Positions 18,506 through 25,603 of a DNA stretch of 41,322 nucleotides are shown here, piece after piece. The position numbers were made by a program, and so were the translations under genes. Location of the stretch: positions 1-41,322 of the forward strand of contig JBAXII010000012.1 in the NCBI GenBank assembly GCA_037138475.1. The letters run 5' to 3'. A model generated the notes under the pieces. It saw nothing but the letters and a program-made list of their open reading frames with translations, searched no databases and was not told the origin of the DNA. This DNA comes from JAGOLU01 sp037138475. GTDB taxonomy: Bacteria > Patescibacteriota > Microgenomatia > UBA1406 > GWC2-37-13. Within the stretch, counting starts at the first letter, position 1. Each line of letters starts with the position of its first letter.

Positions 18506-19201
18506 TCATTCTGGCAAGATTTTTTCCAGAGCAATGCGTGCTGCGGCTTCCTCAGCCTGTTTCTTGGATTTCCCCGTACCTATCCCATATTCGGTGTCTT
18601 TGATAGCGATTGATACGGTAAATACTTTGCTATGCTCAGGGCCTTCTTCGTTCACTATCGCGTACTGAGGGAGGACATGGAACATCTCCTGTGCGACCTC
18701 TTGGAGATGGCTTTTGGGAGACAAATAGAGCTTATTTTTGACAATGTGGTCAAGTTTGGTGCCAAATAGGTGCTTGACCACAAAGTCGTATGCAGTGTCA
18801 AACCCCTTATCTAGGAAAATGACGGCGATCAACGCCTCAAAGCAATCAGCGAGTATATTCGTATTTTCTCTTCCTTTGTTTGACTCCTCACCTTTGGAGA
18901 GCATGAGATAGGTGCCGAGTCCGAGCGCGCCTGACACTTCGGCCAAACTCTCCATTCTGACTATGGAAGCTTTGATATCTGTGTATTCGCCCTCGACGAG
19001 TGCAGGATAGTTTTTGTAGAGATAGATCGAAGTGACCAGTGAAAGGACGCTGTCTCCCAGGAACTCCAGTTTTTCATTTGAGGGGAGTTGATTTGCACGA
19101 TGCTCATTGAGATAGGACCTATGGATAAACACATTTTGCATCAACGTCTCGTCTGAGATGGTGATGTGGATGCGTTCAAAAAGAGGAAGAAATGATGTCA
19201 T
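18506..19201 (-). CDS. rnc: Ribonuclease III
   Basis: A 231-residue double-strand-specific endoribonuclease that processes rRNA precursors and structured RNAs. The catalytic signature NEKLEFLGDSVLSL is present (about residues 42-55), with a second acidic site in LADCFEALIAVIFLD (about 116-130). A dsRNA-binding domain occupies about 157-228 (PKSHLQEVAQEM...GTGKSKKQAEEAAARIAL). Length is normal. It starts 6 bp after nusB. RNase III is the enzyme that removes 23S intervening sequences in other bacteria, which may bear on the hairpin insertion in the 16S gene here. Confidence 0.95.
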   Translation of the reverse strand: MTSFLPLFERIHITISDETLMQNVFIHRSYLNEHRANQLPSNEKLEFLGDSVLSLVTSIYLYKNYPALVEGEYTDIKASIVRMESLAEVSGALGLGTYLMLSKGEESNKGRENTNILADCFEALIAVIFLDKGFDTAYDFVVKHLFGTKLDHIVKNKLYLSPKSHLQEVAQEMFHVLPQYAIVNEEGPEHSKVFTVSIAIKDTEYGIGTGKSKKQAEEAAARIALEKILPE

Positions 19202-19207
19202 AGTGTC

Positions 19208-19624
19208 CTAGGTACTGGTATGTGGATCAGCATGGGTATACTCTTTGGATTGCACGATAGCTCCCAGAACTGCATTTACAAAAGCAAACGCACGCTCACT
19301 GCCCATTTCTTTTGCCAGATCAACAGCCTCGTTGATGATGACTTTGGTTGGCTCAGTTTTTTTGATGGTGAGCTCGTATACCGCTACACGAAGTATGGCA
19401 AGATCTGCTTTTGCCACCTGGTCCAGAGGATATTTTGGTGCAAATTCACGGATGCGCGCATCGATCGCATTCATCGTTTTGGTGATCGTTTTGGCTTCCT
19501 CCACCACAGATGGGTCGATGTCAGAGCTCGGTGCAAGCTGCCCGAACATCTGAGCGTATATTTGCTGTACGAGCATGACACGATGTAGGTGACGTGGATC
19601 AGAGTGTGTAGGGTCAGATGACAT
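19208..19624 (-). CDS. nusB: Transcription antitermination factor NusB
   Basis: A 138-residue all-helical protein that pairs with S10 (NusE) on boxA RNA during rRNA antitermination. The C-terminal signature is clear: DQVAKADLAILRVAVYELTIKKTEPTKVIINEAVDLAKEMGSERAFAFVNAVLGAI. The N-terminus HRVMLVQQIYAQMF fits NusB helix 1. It lies between rpmF and rnc, as in several bacterial rnc-containing clusters. Confidence 0.93.
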   Translation of the reverse strand: MSSDPTHSDPRHLHRVMLVQQIYAQMFGQLAPSSDIDPSVVEEAKTITKTMNAIDARIREFAPKYPLDQVAKADLAILRVAVYELTIKKTEPTKVIINEAVDLAKEMGSERAFAFVNAVLGAIVQSKEYTHADPHTST

Positions 19625-19680
19625 AAAAGGATTATACTAGAAAGGATTCAGTTCATACAAGGAGGGCGGGAGTTCAGACG

Positions 19681-19830
19681 TTACTTTGCACAGGTCTTGC
19701 ACTCGATGTGTGGGAGACGATGCTTGCCACAAACCTTACAAATAACCATCCCTGGGAGGAGGGTTCGGCGGGAAGCTTTGCGCTTGCCTGATCTCATGGT
19801 TGAAAACTTTCGTTTTGGAAGTGGTGTCAT
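19681..19830 (-). CDS. rpmF: 50S ribosomal protein L32
   Basis: A 49-residue gene read from the sequence. It begins MTPLPKRKFSTMRSGKRKAS, continues with RRTLLPGMV, and has a zinc ribbon CKVCG...CKTCAK with two CxxC pairs, diagnostic of L32. ATG at 19830 and TAA at 19681-19683. It lies 42 bp after umuC and 56 bp before nusB on the same strand. Confidence 0.93.
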   Translation of the reverse strand: MTPLPKRKFSTMRSGKRKASRRTLLPGMVICKVCGKHRLPHIECKTCAK

Positions 19831-19872
19831 ACGATGAGGCAGATTATACCTCATACTCTCGTGGGATTCAAT

Positions 19873-21135
19873 TCAATTTACTTTCTGGAGCTCGCTCCAA
19901 CTGGTCGTATAGCGGGGGGTGCGCATGTTACTTTTGACCACCCACGGCTTTTTTATGCCTTCGGCAGCATAATTGATCGCGTCCCCCCCCATTTTACGGG
20001 TGATGGTGTCTATGGCTCTCATAACTTTCTGACTTTTGGCAGTTTCATTTGCAGATACAAACAGACCACGCTGGAGCACTTGCTCCTCTCCGATGCCATA
20101 GAGTATCACCCCTGCTTTCTTGTACACGTAGTTTTTCTTATAAATATCTTTGAGGAGGTTGGTCACCTCTGCTATGAGCACATTGGTGAGATTGGTAGGT
20201 TGGAGTAGCACTGCGTGTTTTGATACGCAATATTGAGGCTGATTTTTTTGAAATCGATTTGTTTGGATAAATATGGTGAGTTCGGCTGCGGTGAGCTTTT
20301 TGGCACGGAGGCGTTCGGCTGCGCTGGCGACGTACGTCGCCAGCGCCTCGCTCAGCTCACGCATTTCAGTGATGGGTCGCCCAAAAGACCGAGTCGACAT
20401 AAGTGACTTTTGATGTGGATTTGTAGCTCTTGTATGTACGATCGTGCCATGAAGCTCTTTCCACGTAGCCACGCCTGGTTCATGCAGGGACTTTTTGATC
20501 CATTCATGACTCATTGCCATAAAGTCTGCGACTGTTTTCACTCGGAGTATATAGAGCTTGCGTGCAGATTCGCGTCCGATCCCCCACACATCCTCGACTC
20601 CCATAGAGCACAAGATTTCAAGCTTTTTAGCAGCATCCAGCTTGTTCCAGTCGAGCACGCCTCCTGTCTCAGCTTGGTGCCTTTTGACATATGCATTCGC
20701 GAGCTTGGCCAAAGTCTTAGTGGGAGCGATCCCGATAGAGACGGGGATGCCTATATCTTGTTTGATGCGCTCACGTAGTGCTCGAGCCTGTAGTGTCGGA
20801 TCATCCCAGTGGTCGACAGTGAGAAAGGCCTCATCTATCGAGTATATCTCGATATCGGGGACTATCTCAGAGATGGTGGACATGACGCGGTTGGATATAT
20901 CTCCATAGAGAGGAAAGTTTGAGGAAAACACCTGCACATGGTGAGCATCCACTATATGTTTGCATTCAAACAGTGGTTGACCCATACATATCTCGAGTTT
21001 TTTTGCCTCTTGGCTGCGCGCAACGACACAGCCATCGTTGTTTGATAGGACGATGACTGGTTTTCCCTCGAGCTTTGGGTTAAACAGCCTCTCGCAGGAG
21101 ACATAAAAGTTATTGCAGTCGACGAGTGCGTACAT
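19873..21135 (-). CDS. umuC: Y-family DNA polymerase UmuC (Pol V catalytic subunit)
   Basis: A 420-residue translesion polymerase. MYALVDCNNFYVSCERLFNPKLEGKPVIVLSNNDGC is the UmuC N-terminus with catalytic Asp6 (VDCNN), and YSIDEAFLTVD carries the second catalytic acidic pair. NDGC with RSQEAKKLEI and NFPLYGDIS distinguish UmuC from DinB. A helix-hairpin-helix region (VWGIGRESARKLY) and a little-finger domain follow. ATG 21135 is chosen because the upstream extension is encoded by repeat DNA. It lies downstream of umuD with a 160-bp repeat-filled gap. Confidence 0.93.
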   Translation of the reverse strand: MYALVDCNNFYVSCERLFNPKLEGKPVIVLSNNDGCVVARSQEAKKLEICMGQPLFECKHIVDAHHVQVFSSNFPLYGDISNRVMSTISEIVPDIEIYSIDEAFLTVDHWDDPTLQARALRERIKQDIGIPVSIGIAPTKTLAKLANAYVKRHQAETGGVLDWNKLDAAKKLEILCSMGVEDVWGIGRESARKLYILRVKTVADFMAMSHEWIKKSLHEPGVATWKELHGTIVHTRATNPHQKSLMSTRSFGRPITEMRELSEALATYVASAAERLRAKKLTAAELTIFIQTNRFQKNQPQYCVSKHAVLLQPTNLTNVLIAEVTNLLKDIYKKNYVYKKAGVILYGIGEEQVLQRGLFVSANETAKSQKVMRAIDTITRKMGGDAINYAAEGIKKPWVVKSNMRTPRYTTSWSELQKVN

Positions 21136-21140
21136 GAGAA

Positions 21141-21254
21141 GATACAGGATACAAGATAAATGGCAAAGGAATATCACCCTACGAGCGACACGATACAGGA
21201 TGCAAGATACAGACGCAACTTCTCGTCACGTCATCCTCGTGAAAACGAGGATCC
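21141..21254. repeat. Heptad arrays and a GTCATCC palindrome between umuD and umuC
   Basis: Two direct heptad arrays: GATACAG, GATACAA, GATAAAT, GGCAAAG (21141-21168) and GATACAG, GATGCAA, GATACAG, ACGCAAC (21192-21219). They are followed by the hairpin GTCATCCTCGT...ACGAGGATCC (21230-21254). No gene is present. The repeats separate two genes that are normally adjacent or overlapping. Confidence 0.65.
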
Positions 21255-21295
21255 AAAAGAGCAAGATCAAGTGGTTCATCTATAAACGTCAAGGC

Positions 21296-21715
21296 TCACT
21301 TCTTAAACCTATGTATGACGCTGGTCACGACACCCCAGATAGAGAGCTCTTGATGATTGCCAAACACAATAGGTGCAAATATTGGATTCTCGGAGAGTAG
21401 TTCTGGTCTATCGGAATGAGCCAAAGAGAGTCGCTTTACAGTCAGATCTCCATCAATGACTGCAATGACGATGTCATGGTCTATAGCCTGTCTCGATCTA
21501 TCAACAATGAGAATATCACCGGGGTGGATACCGGCTCCCAGCATACTAGTACCTGACGCCTCCACGAAAAATGTAGCAATGGGATGAGAGATGAGCAGCT
21601 CATCGAGGCTGAGATGCTTTTCAATATGATCACTCGCCGGCGAGGGGAAGCCTGCTTTGATCTTCGAGCTAACGAGCGGTAACTTGTGTGAACTCGGCGC
21701 GATTGAAAAAACCAT
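21296..21715 (-). CDS. umuD: UmuD-like self-cleaving S24 protein
   Basis: A 139-residue LexA/UmuD-family protein without a DNA-binding domain, close to E. coli UmuD (139). The cleavage site is Ala21-Gly22 (KAGFPSP), the serine is Ser57 (EASGTSML) and the lysine is Lys94 (DGDLTVKRL); the constant spacing matches E. coli UmuD Cys24-Gly25/Ser60/Lys97. RecA filaments would trigger self-cleavage, and UmuD'2 would bind UmuC. I saw no LexA box (CTGT-N8-ACAG or GAAC-N4-GTTC) upstream; tRNA-Val lies 31 bp upstream, so read-through is possible. Confidence 0.9.
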   Translation of the reverse strand: MVFSIAPSSHKLPLVSSKIKAGFPSPASDHIEKHLSLDELLISHPIATFFVEASGTSMLGAGIHPGDILIVDRSRQAIDHDIVIAVIDGDLTVKRLSLAHSDRPELLSENPIFAPIVFGNHQELSIWGVVTSVIHRFKK

Positions 21716-21746
21716 GGCTTAGTATAGCGGAGACAACTGAAGGTAG

Positions 21747-21819
21747 TGGATCCTACAGGACTTGAACCTGTGACATCTACTGTGTAAAAGTAGCGCTCTA
21801 CCAACTGAGCTAAGGATCC
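21747..21819 (-). tRNA. trnV: tRNA-Val (anticodon TAC)
   Basis: A 73-nt cloverleaf: acceptor GGATCCT/AGGATCC, discriminator A, D-arm GCTCAGTTGGTAGAGC, anticodon stem CTACT/AGTAG with loop TTTACAC (anticodon TAC), T-arm CAGGTTCAAGTCCTG. CCA is not encoded. Confidence 0.93.
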
Positions 21820-21820
21820 A

Positions 21821-21930
21821 GAAGGCAAGGTTGTTTATAATGCTATCAGGTTTATAAAGGTCTCGCGCGCGGGGCATTACAAACTTGATAAACCTTACAA
21901 CCTTATAAACTTGCCATCTGCATTTTTGTC
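21821..21930. repeat. AT-rich inverted-repeat element between two tRNA genes
   Basis: Both ends read GGCAAG facing inward (21824-21829 and its complement near 21910-21915), with AT-rich arms containing GGTTTATAAAGG, GTTTATAA and AACCTTACAACCTTATAAAC. It resembles the heptad-type elements but the 7-bp phase is less regular. There is no ORF. Confidence 0.4.
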
Positions 21931-21932
21931 TG

Positions 21933-22004
21933 TGCGTGATCATGGAGTCGAACCATGCACCTCTGTCTTATCAGGACAGCGTTCTACCGATGAACTAATC
22001 ACGC
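21933..22004 (-). tRNA. trnI: tRNA-Ile (anticodon GAT)
   Basis: A 72-nt cloverleaf: acceptor GCGTGAT/ATCACGC, discriminator A, D-arm GTTC...GAAC, anticodon stem CTGTC/GACAG with loop CTGATAA (anticodon GAT), T-arm CATGGTTCGACTCCATG. It is not embedded in an rRNA operon here. Confidence 0.9.
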
Positions 22005-22104
22005 GAAACCAAGAAAAGCCTATTATACATCCTTTGGCCCGTCTATAAACCGCATATTACTCTGTAATTGCTCAAAACAGGAGTACAATCTAAATGCGCT
22101 TGAC

Positions 22105-22135
22105 AAGTACCTCGGATTCTAGCAAACTGGTACTT
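22105..22135 (+). promoter_or_regulatory. Inverted repeat upstream of the metal-transport operon
   Basis: AAGTACC (22105-22111) and GGTACTT (22129-22135) form a perfect 7-bp inverted repeat with a 17-nt spacer, just after a TTGACA (22100-22105). A TATTAT lies at 22135-22140. This could be an operator or a leader hairpin. I see no recognisable Mg riboswitch. Confidence 0.3.
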
Positions 22136-22226
22136 ATTATACAACGAGCAGATTGCTACACAGTCTCCCGTTTGTACTTACTAGTTCTATCATCATCATT
22201 TTTTTAATTGACGGGTTTCACACCGC

Positions 22227-23432
22227 ATGCTGTATTTTTCCGAACTAAAGGAAGTAGCTGTTATCGATCAAAACGACGTATATATTGGCGTAGTCGCTGA
22301 CATGGTGTTTCGCTGCGTATCTACCGCACCCGTCACAAAGATTCTGGTCCGTCAGTTGTCTGGAGTGCAGCTCCTTTTACCAGTCTCGGCTATCATCAAG
22401 ATCTCCCAAGTCATCCGCATCCAGACCGAGATTGAACCCACAATACTCGAGGAAAATGAGCTCTTTATAGGTAAAAACATCACGGACCAACAGATCATCG
22501 ACATATCCGGGAGCAAGATCGTGCGCGTAAATGATGTAGTCCTTGTGCAGACTCCAGGTCTTCATATCACGGGTGTAGACGTGGGCATTTTGGGTATTCT
22601 GCGTTGGTTTGGCATCGAGGATATATTTTGCAAAGCTGCCCGTATTTTTCATCATCCGATAAATCCCCGCTTTCTCTCGTGGGCTGATGTAGCGCCACTT
22701 GAGCTCGCACGCGGTCGCGTCATGATGCGCAAGCAAGAGACAAACTTGAAAAAGCTCAACCCTGAGGACCTCGCCGACCACCTAGACAAGACCAATATCC
22801 GCAACGTCCGTCGGATCCTCGGACTTCTCGACGAATCCTACGCTGCAGAAGTCATCAACAATCTAAACCCGAGCTTTCAAACTGCACTTTTTAAGTCTTT
22901 CCCCGCGGATAAATCAGCCAAAGTCCTTTCGCTCCTAGATCCTGACGAGGCTGTTGACATAATCCTCACCTTAGACAGGCATGCCAGATCCAGGATACTT
23001 AGCCTTTTTGAATCCGAAAAGCACGATCAGATTGCAAAGCTCATCGCCTTGTCCCACACTCCTATTGGAGACATCATCTCCATAGAGTTTACCTCAGTCG
23101 CCGCAGACGCGACCGTGCGGCAGGTAAAAGCGATCTTAAGTCAGGAATTGGAGTCGCAGGTAGAGTCCTCCAATGTATATGTGACCAATCAGACAAATCA
23201 ACTCGTGGGAGTATTCAACCTACACGAACTACTTGCACACTCGGAAGACACTCAGGTATACAAATTTATGGTTCAGAACCTCGTGGTCATACACCTCTCC
23301 ACACCAAAGGAGATCGCATGGAAAAAAATGGTAAAGTACAAGTTTGGCTATCTCCCCGTCGTTGATGGTGAAAAAAAGATGGTAGGAGTGGTACGCTGGT
23401 TTGATACCGTTGACGAGAAATTGCAAAATTGA
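22227..23432 (+). CDS. Detached MgtE-type Mg2+ sensor (PRC-like + MgtE_N + CBS pair), no membrane domain
   Basis: A 401-residue soluble protein. Residues 1-150 hold two PRC-barrel-like beta segments (MLYFSELKEVAVIDQNDVYIGVVADMVF; ITDQQIIDISGSKIVRVNDVVLV). Residues ~172-275 match the MgtE N-terminal superhelix (LNPEDLADHLDKTNIRNVRRILGLLDESYAAEVINNL...LLDPDEAVDIILTL). Residues ~277-398 form a CBS pair (VRQVKAILSQELESQ...VYVTNQTNQLVGVFNLHELL; FGYLPVVDGEKKMVGVVRWFD). In MgtE these domains sense cytosolic Mg2+ and gate a five-helix pore, which is absent here. Instead an NRAMP-family transporter follows after 13 bp, so this protein probably gates it in trans (inference). Confidence 0.85.
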   Translation: MLYFSELKEVAVIDQNDVYIGVVADMVFRCVSTAPVTKILVRQLSGVQLLLPVSAIIKISQVIRIQTEIEPTILEENELFIGKNITDQQIIDISGSKIVRVNDVVLVQTPGLHITGVDVGILGILRWFGIEDIFCKAARIFHHPINPRFLSWADVAPLELARGRVMMRKQETNLKKLNPEDLADHLDKTNIRNVRRILGLLDESYAAEVINNLNPSFQTALFKSFPADKSAKVLSLLDPDEAVDIILTLDRHARSRILSLFESEKHDQIAKLIALSHTPIGDIISIEFTSVAADATVRQVKAILSQELESQVESSNVYVTNQTNQLVGVFNLHELLAHSEDTQVYKFMVQNLVVIHLSTPKEIAWKKMVKYKFGYLPVVDGEKKMVGVVRWFDTVDEKLQN

Positions 23433-23445
23433 TGGTGCGCTCCCT

Positions 23446-24702
23446 ATGAAATCATTTTTCAAAAGAATCAATAAAAAGTTACTCCTCATTATCGCAGTAG
23501 CTGGACCATCGATTGTGACTACGATGGCAGGCAATGATGGAGGTGGAGTCATCACCTACTCTCTCGCTGGTGCAAAGTTTGGGTTTGGACTCCTCATCCT
23601 CTTGCCATTTCTGACGTTGATATACGGACTCACCCAAGAGATCGGCTCCCGCATCGCGATCGTGTCTGGGCGTGGTCTCGCAGATTTGATTCGTGAGCGG
23701 TATGGCGTTCGTACTGCTGTCACGGTCTTTGCCCTGTTCTTCATTGCAAACACAGGCACTCTCATTACGAATGCCGCCGTGATCAAATCATCCCTTGCTC
23801 TTTTTGGAGTGAGTCAACTCTGGATCACGATAACCTGCATAGTCATCGTGATTCTTGTGTCATTTATGGTGACGAGATTTGACTACAAGACCAATCAACG
23901 GATATTTCTCGCCAGTATGTTTCTCTATGTCGCATATGCGATCTCTGCGGTGAACGTGAAGCCAGACTGGAAAGCAGCATTTGGAGCTTTGGTATGGCCT
24001 ACTCCTGCGAGCCTCCATCCTGCTGCTATCATCGCCTCTATCGCATTTATCGGTACCACAATCACTCCCTGGGGACAGTTTTTTATCCAGAGCTTTATGA
24101 AGGATAAAAAACTGCCCCTCGAACACCTCCCCATTTCTCGCTTTGAAGCATACTTTGGAGCGTTCATTTCGAATTTATGTACGTTCTTTATCATCGTCGC
24201 TACATCTGCAGCGTTATATGATAATCATATTATTTTGGAGACAGGAGAGCAGGCTGCCCTTGCTATCGAGCCATTTGCGGGCAAGTTCGCATCAGCTCTC
24301 TTTGGGGTAGGATTTCTAAACGCAGGAATTATCGGCATCATCATCGTTGGACTTTCGACATCCTATGCGTTCACCGAATTTTTCGGATTTGAAGGCACTC
24401 TTGATGTGGGGTATGCCAAAGGAAAAAACTTTTACAAACTTTTTTATGTACAGATTATCATCGCATTTATCATCGTGCTCTTTCCCTCTATTTCTGCATT
24501 TAAAATCGCAGCATTTACTCAGTCATTTAACGGTATCCTACTGCCATTTATCTTTTACTATTTGATCCGTCTCTCCTCAGACAAGGGTCTTATGAGTAAT
24601 CACTCGATAGATCCAGTTCGCAGATTTCTGTTATCTCTCTCTGCCGTGCTGATCGCATCTGCTTCGATTTTTAGCATCATATACAGTATATTTTATATAT
24701 GA
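23446..24702 (+). CDS. NRAMP-family divalent metal transporter, NRMT-like (probable Mg2+)
   Basis: 418 residues with about 11 TM segments. TM1 reads AVAGPSIVTTMAGNDGGGVITYSLAGAKFGFGLL: the classic DPGN metal-binding motif of Mn/Fe NRAMPs is replaced by GNDGGG. TM6 reads TTITPWGQFFIQS where MPHNL is usual. Such replacements are known in NRAMP-related magnesium transporters (NRMTs). The soluble MgtE-type sensor gene immediately upstream supports Mg2+ as substrate. I chose ATG 23446 after the upstream stop (TGA 23430-23432); the longer frame overlaps the sensor gene. The stop overlaps the next gene by 4 bp. Confidence 0.83.
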   Translation: MKSFFKRINKKLLLIIAVAGPSIVTTMAGNDGGGVITYSLAGAKFGFGLLILLPFLTLIYGLTQEIGSRIAIVSGRGLADLIRERYGVRTAVTVFALFFIANTGTLITNAAVIKSSLALFGVSQLWITITCIVIVILVSFMVTRFDYKTNQRIFLASMFLYVAYAISAVNVKPDWKAAFGALVWPTPASLHPAAIIASIAFIGTTITPWGQFFIQSFMKDKKLPLEHLPISRFEAYFGAFISNLCTFFIIVATSAALYDNHIILETGEQAALAIEPFAGKFASALFGVGFLNAGIIGIIIVGLSTSYAFTEFFGFEGTLDVGYAKGKNFYKLFYVQIIIAFIIVLFPSISAFKIAAFTQSFNGILLPFIFYYLIRLSSDKGLMSNHSIDPVRRFLLSLSAVLIASASIFSIIYSIFYI

Positions 24703-25493
24703 GAAAGATAGTCGTGATATCAGATTGGGCACATGACAGCCTCGCGTGTCAGGAGTTTCGAACTGCGCTGTATGGATACGCAAAGGTTGCTGTTGACCTT
24801 AAGCTTTCTTTTGTGTTGTCCCAGCAGTCTGCAGTACATGCAGGCTTTTTGATCTCACAAGTCGCGACTACCGATGAGCGATATGCATCTCCGACTGAGA
24901 CAGTCATCTTTGTTGATGTGCAGGAAGCTGAGTATGATACTCCAGACGAGGTCAAACTTGATCCCCCCTTTCTCGTAGCAAAGCTCACCTCGGGACTACA
25001 TGTCTGTGGTCTCCAACGTGGACTTGAGTACTCCTTTATACACAAGCGCATAGACGAATGTTGGTCATTTTCTGAGCCTCAGACTGATTTTTCACCAGTC
25101 CCCTATCGCGATAGTCATGCGCGACTCGTAGCGCATATCGCTGATTATATGGAGGATGAGCTCGATCTCGAGGAGGTGCATACCGCACGGATCCCTCAGA
25201 TACTTGTAAATATGTTTTATGTGTTGCGGCATGATCATCGAGGCGTAGTCACTACGTCGCTCACGCATGAGGATGTGAGTGAGCATTCAAAATCTGGTGA
25301 TCAAGTGGTACTCTCACTCGGCGGCAAATCTCACACATTCACTTACTCGGACCACGCCTCTTCTGCGATGATGCGTCCGTGGCATCTGTATCCTGGTGCG
25401 TCAGGTGACCCCAAGAATCCATACATGGATCTCCTTGGAGATCCTTCCTCGAGACTTGATGTGGTACCGGGAGATAAAGTTATTCTGAATTGA
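24699..25493 (+). CDS. Divergent SAM hydroxide adenosyltransferase (DUF62)-like protein
   Basis: 264 residues, start overlapping the NRAMP stop (ATGA). Order of features follows the DUF62/SAM hydrolase family: VVISDWAHDSLACQEFRTAL (family: TDFG..D.YVG.MKG), HAGFLISQVATTDERYASPTETVIFVDV (family: FPPGTVHVAVVDPGVG), LVAKLTSGLHVCGLQRGLEYSF (family: dG..fvaPDNGlL), IPQILVNMFYVLRHDHRGVVTTSL (family: V..iDrFGN.vTNI), and a C-terminal barrel ending PSSRLDVVPGDKVIL. The hallmark PDNG and GRDxF motifs are not conserved, so catalysis may be lost or altered. The alignment is by eye and remote. Being translationally coupled to a metal transporter suggests a role in the same process. Confidence 0.5.
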   Translation: MRKIVVISDWAHDSLACQEFRTALYGYAKVAVDLKLSFVLSQQSAVHAGFLISQVATTDERYASPTETVIFVDVQEAEYDTPDEVKLDPPFLVAKLTSGLHVCGLQRGLEYSFIHKRIDECWSFSEPQTDFSPVPYRDSHARLVAHIADYMEDELDLEEVHTARIPQILVNMFYVLRHDHRGVVTTSLTHEDVSEHSKSGDQVVLSLGGKSHTFTYSDHASSAMMRPWHLYPGASGDPKNPYMDLLGDPSSRLDVVPGDKVILN

Positions 25494-25550
25494 CTCTGCA
25501 TTTTATTATTCTTATCTGCTCTACTCTCTTCTTACATCCTGACATTCTTA

Positions 25551-25594
25551 CTTACATACTTACATACTTACATACTTACATACTTACATACTTA
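25551..25594. repeat. Perfect 8-bp tandem repeat
   Basis: Five exact copies of CTTACATA (25551-25590) plus CTTA. It sits between the convergent ends of the SAM-hydrolase-like gene and the secreted protein gene, 10 bp beyond the latter's stop. It has slippage potential but lies outside both reading frames. Confidence 0.9.
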
Positions 25595-25603
25595 GAAGTT
25601 GAC

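Noticed and set aside
25551..25594. Tandem CTTACATA repeats as a CRISPR array
   Set aside because: Units are 8 bp with no spacers, and no cas genes are nearby. The same reasoning excludes all heptad arrays.
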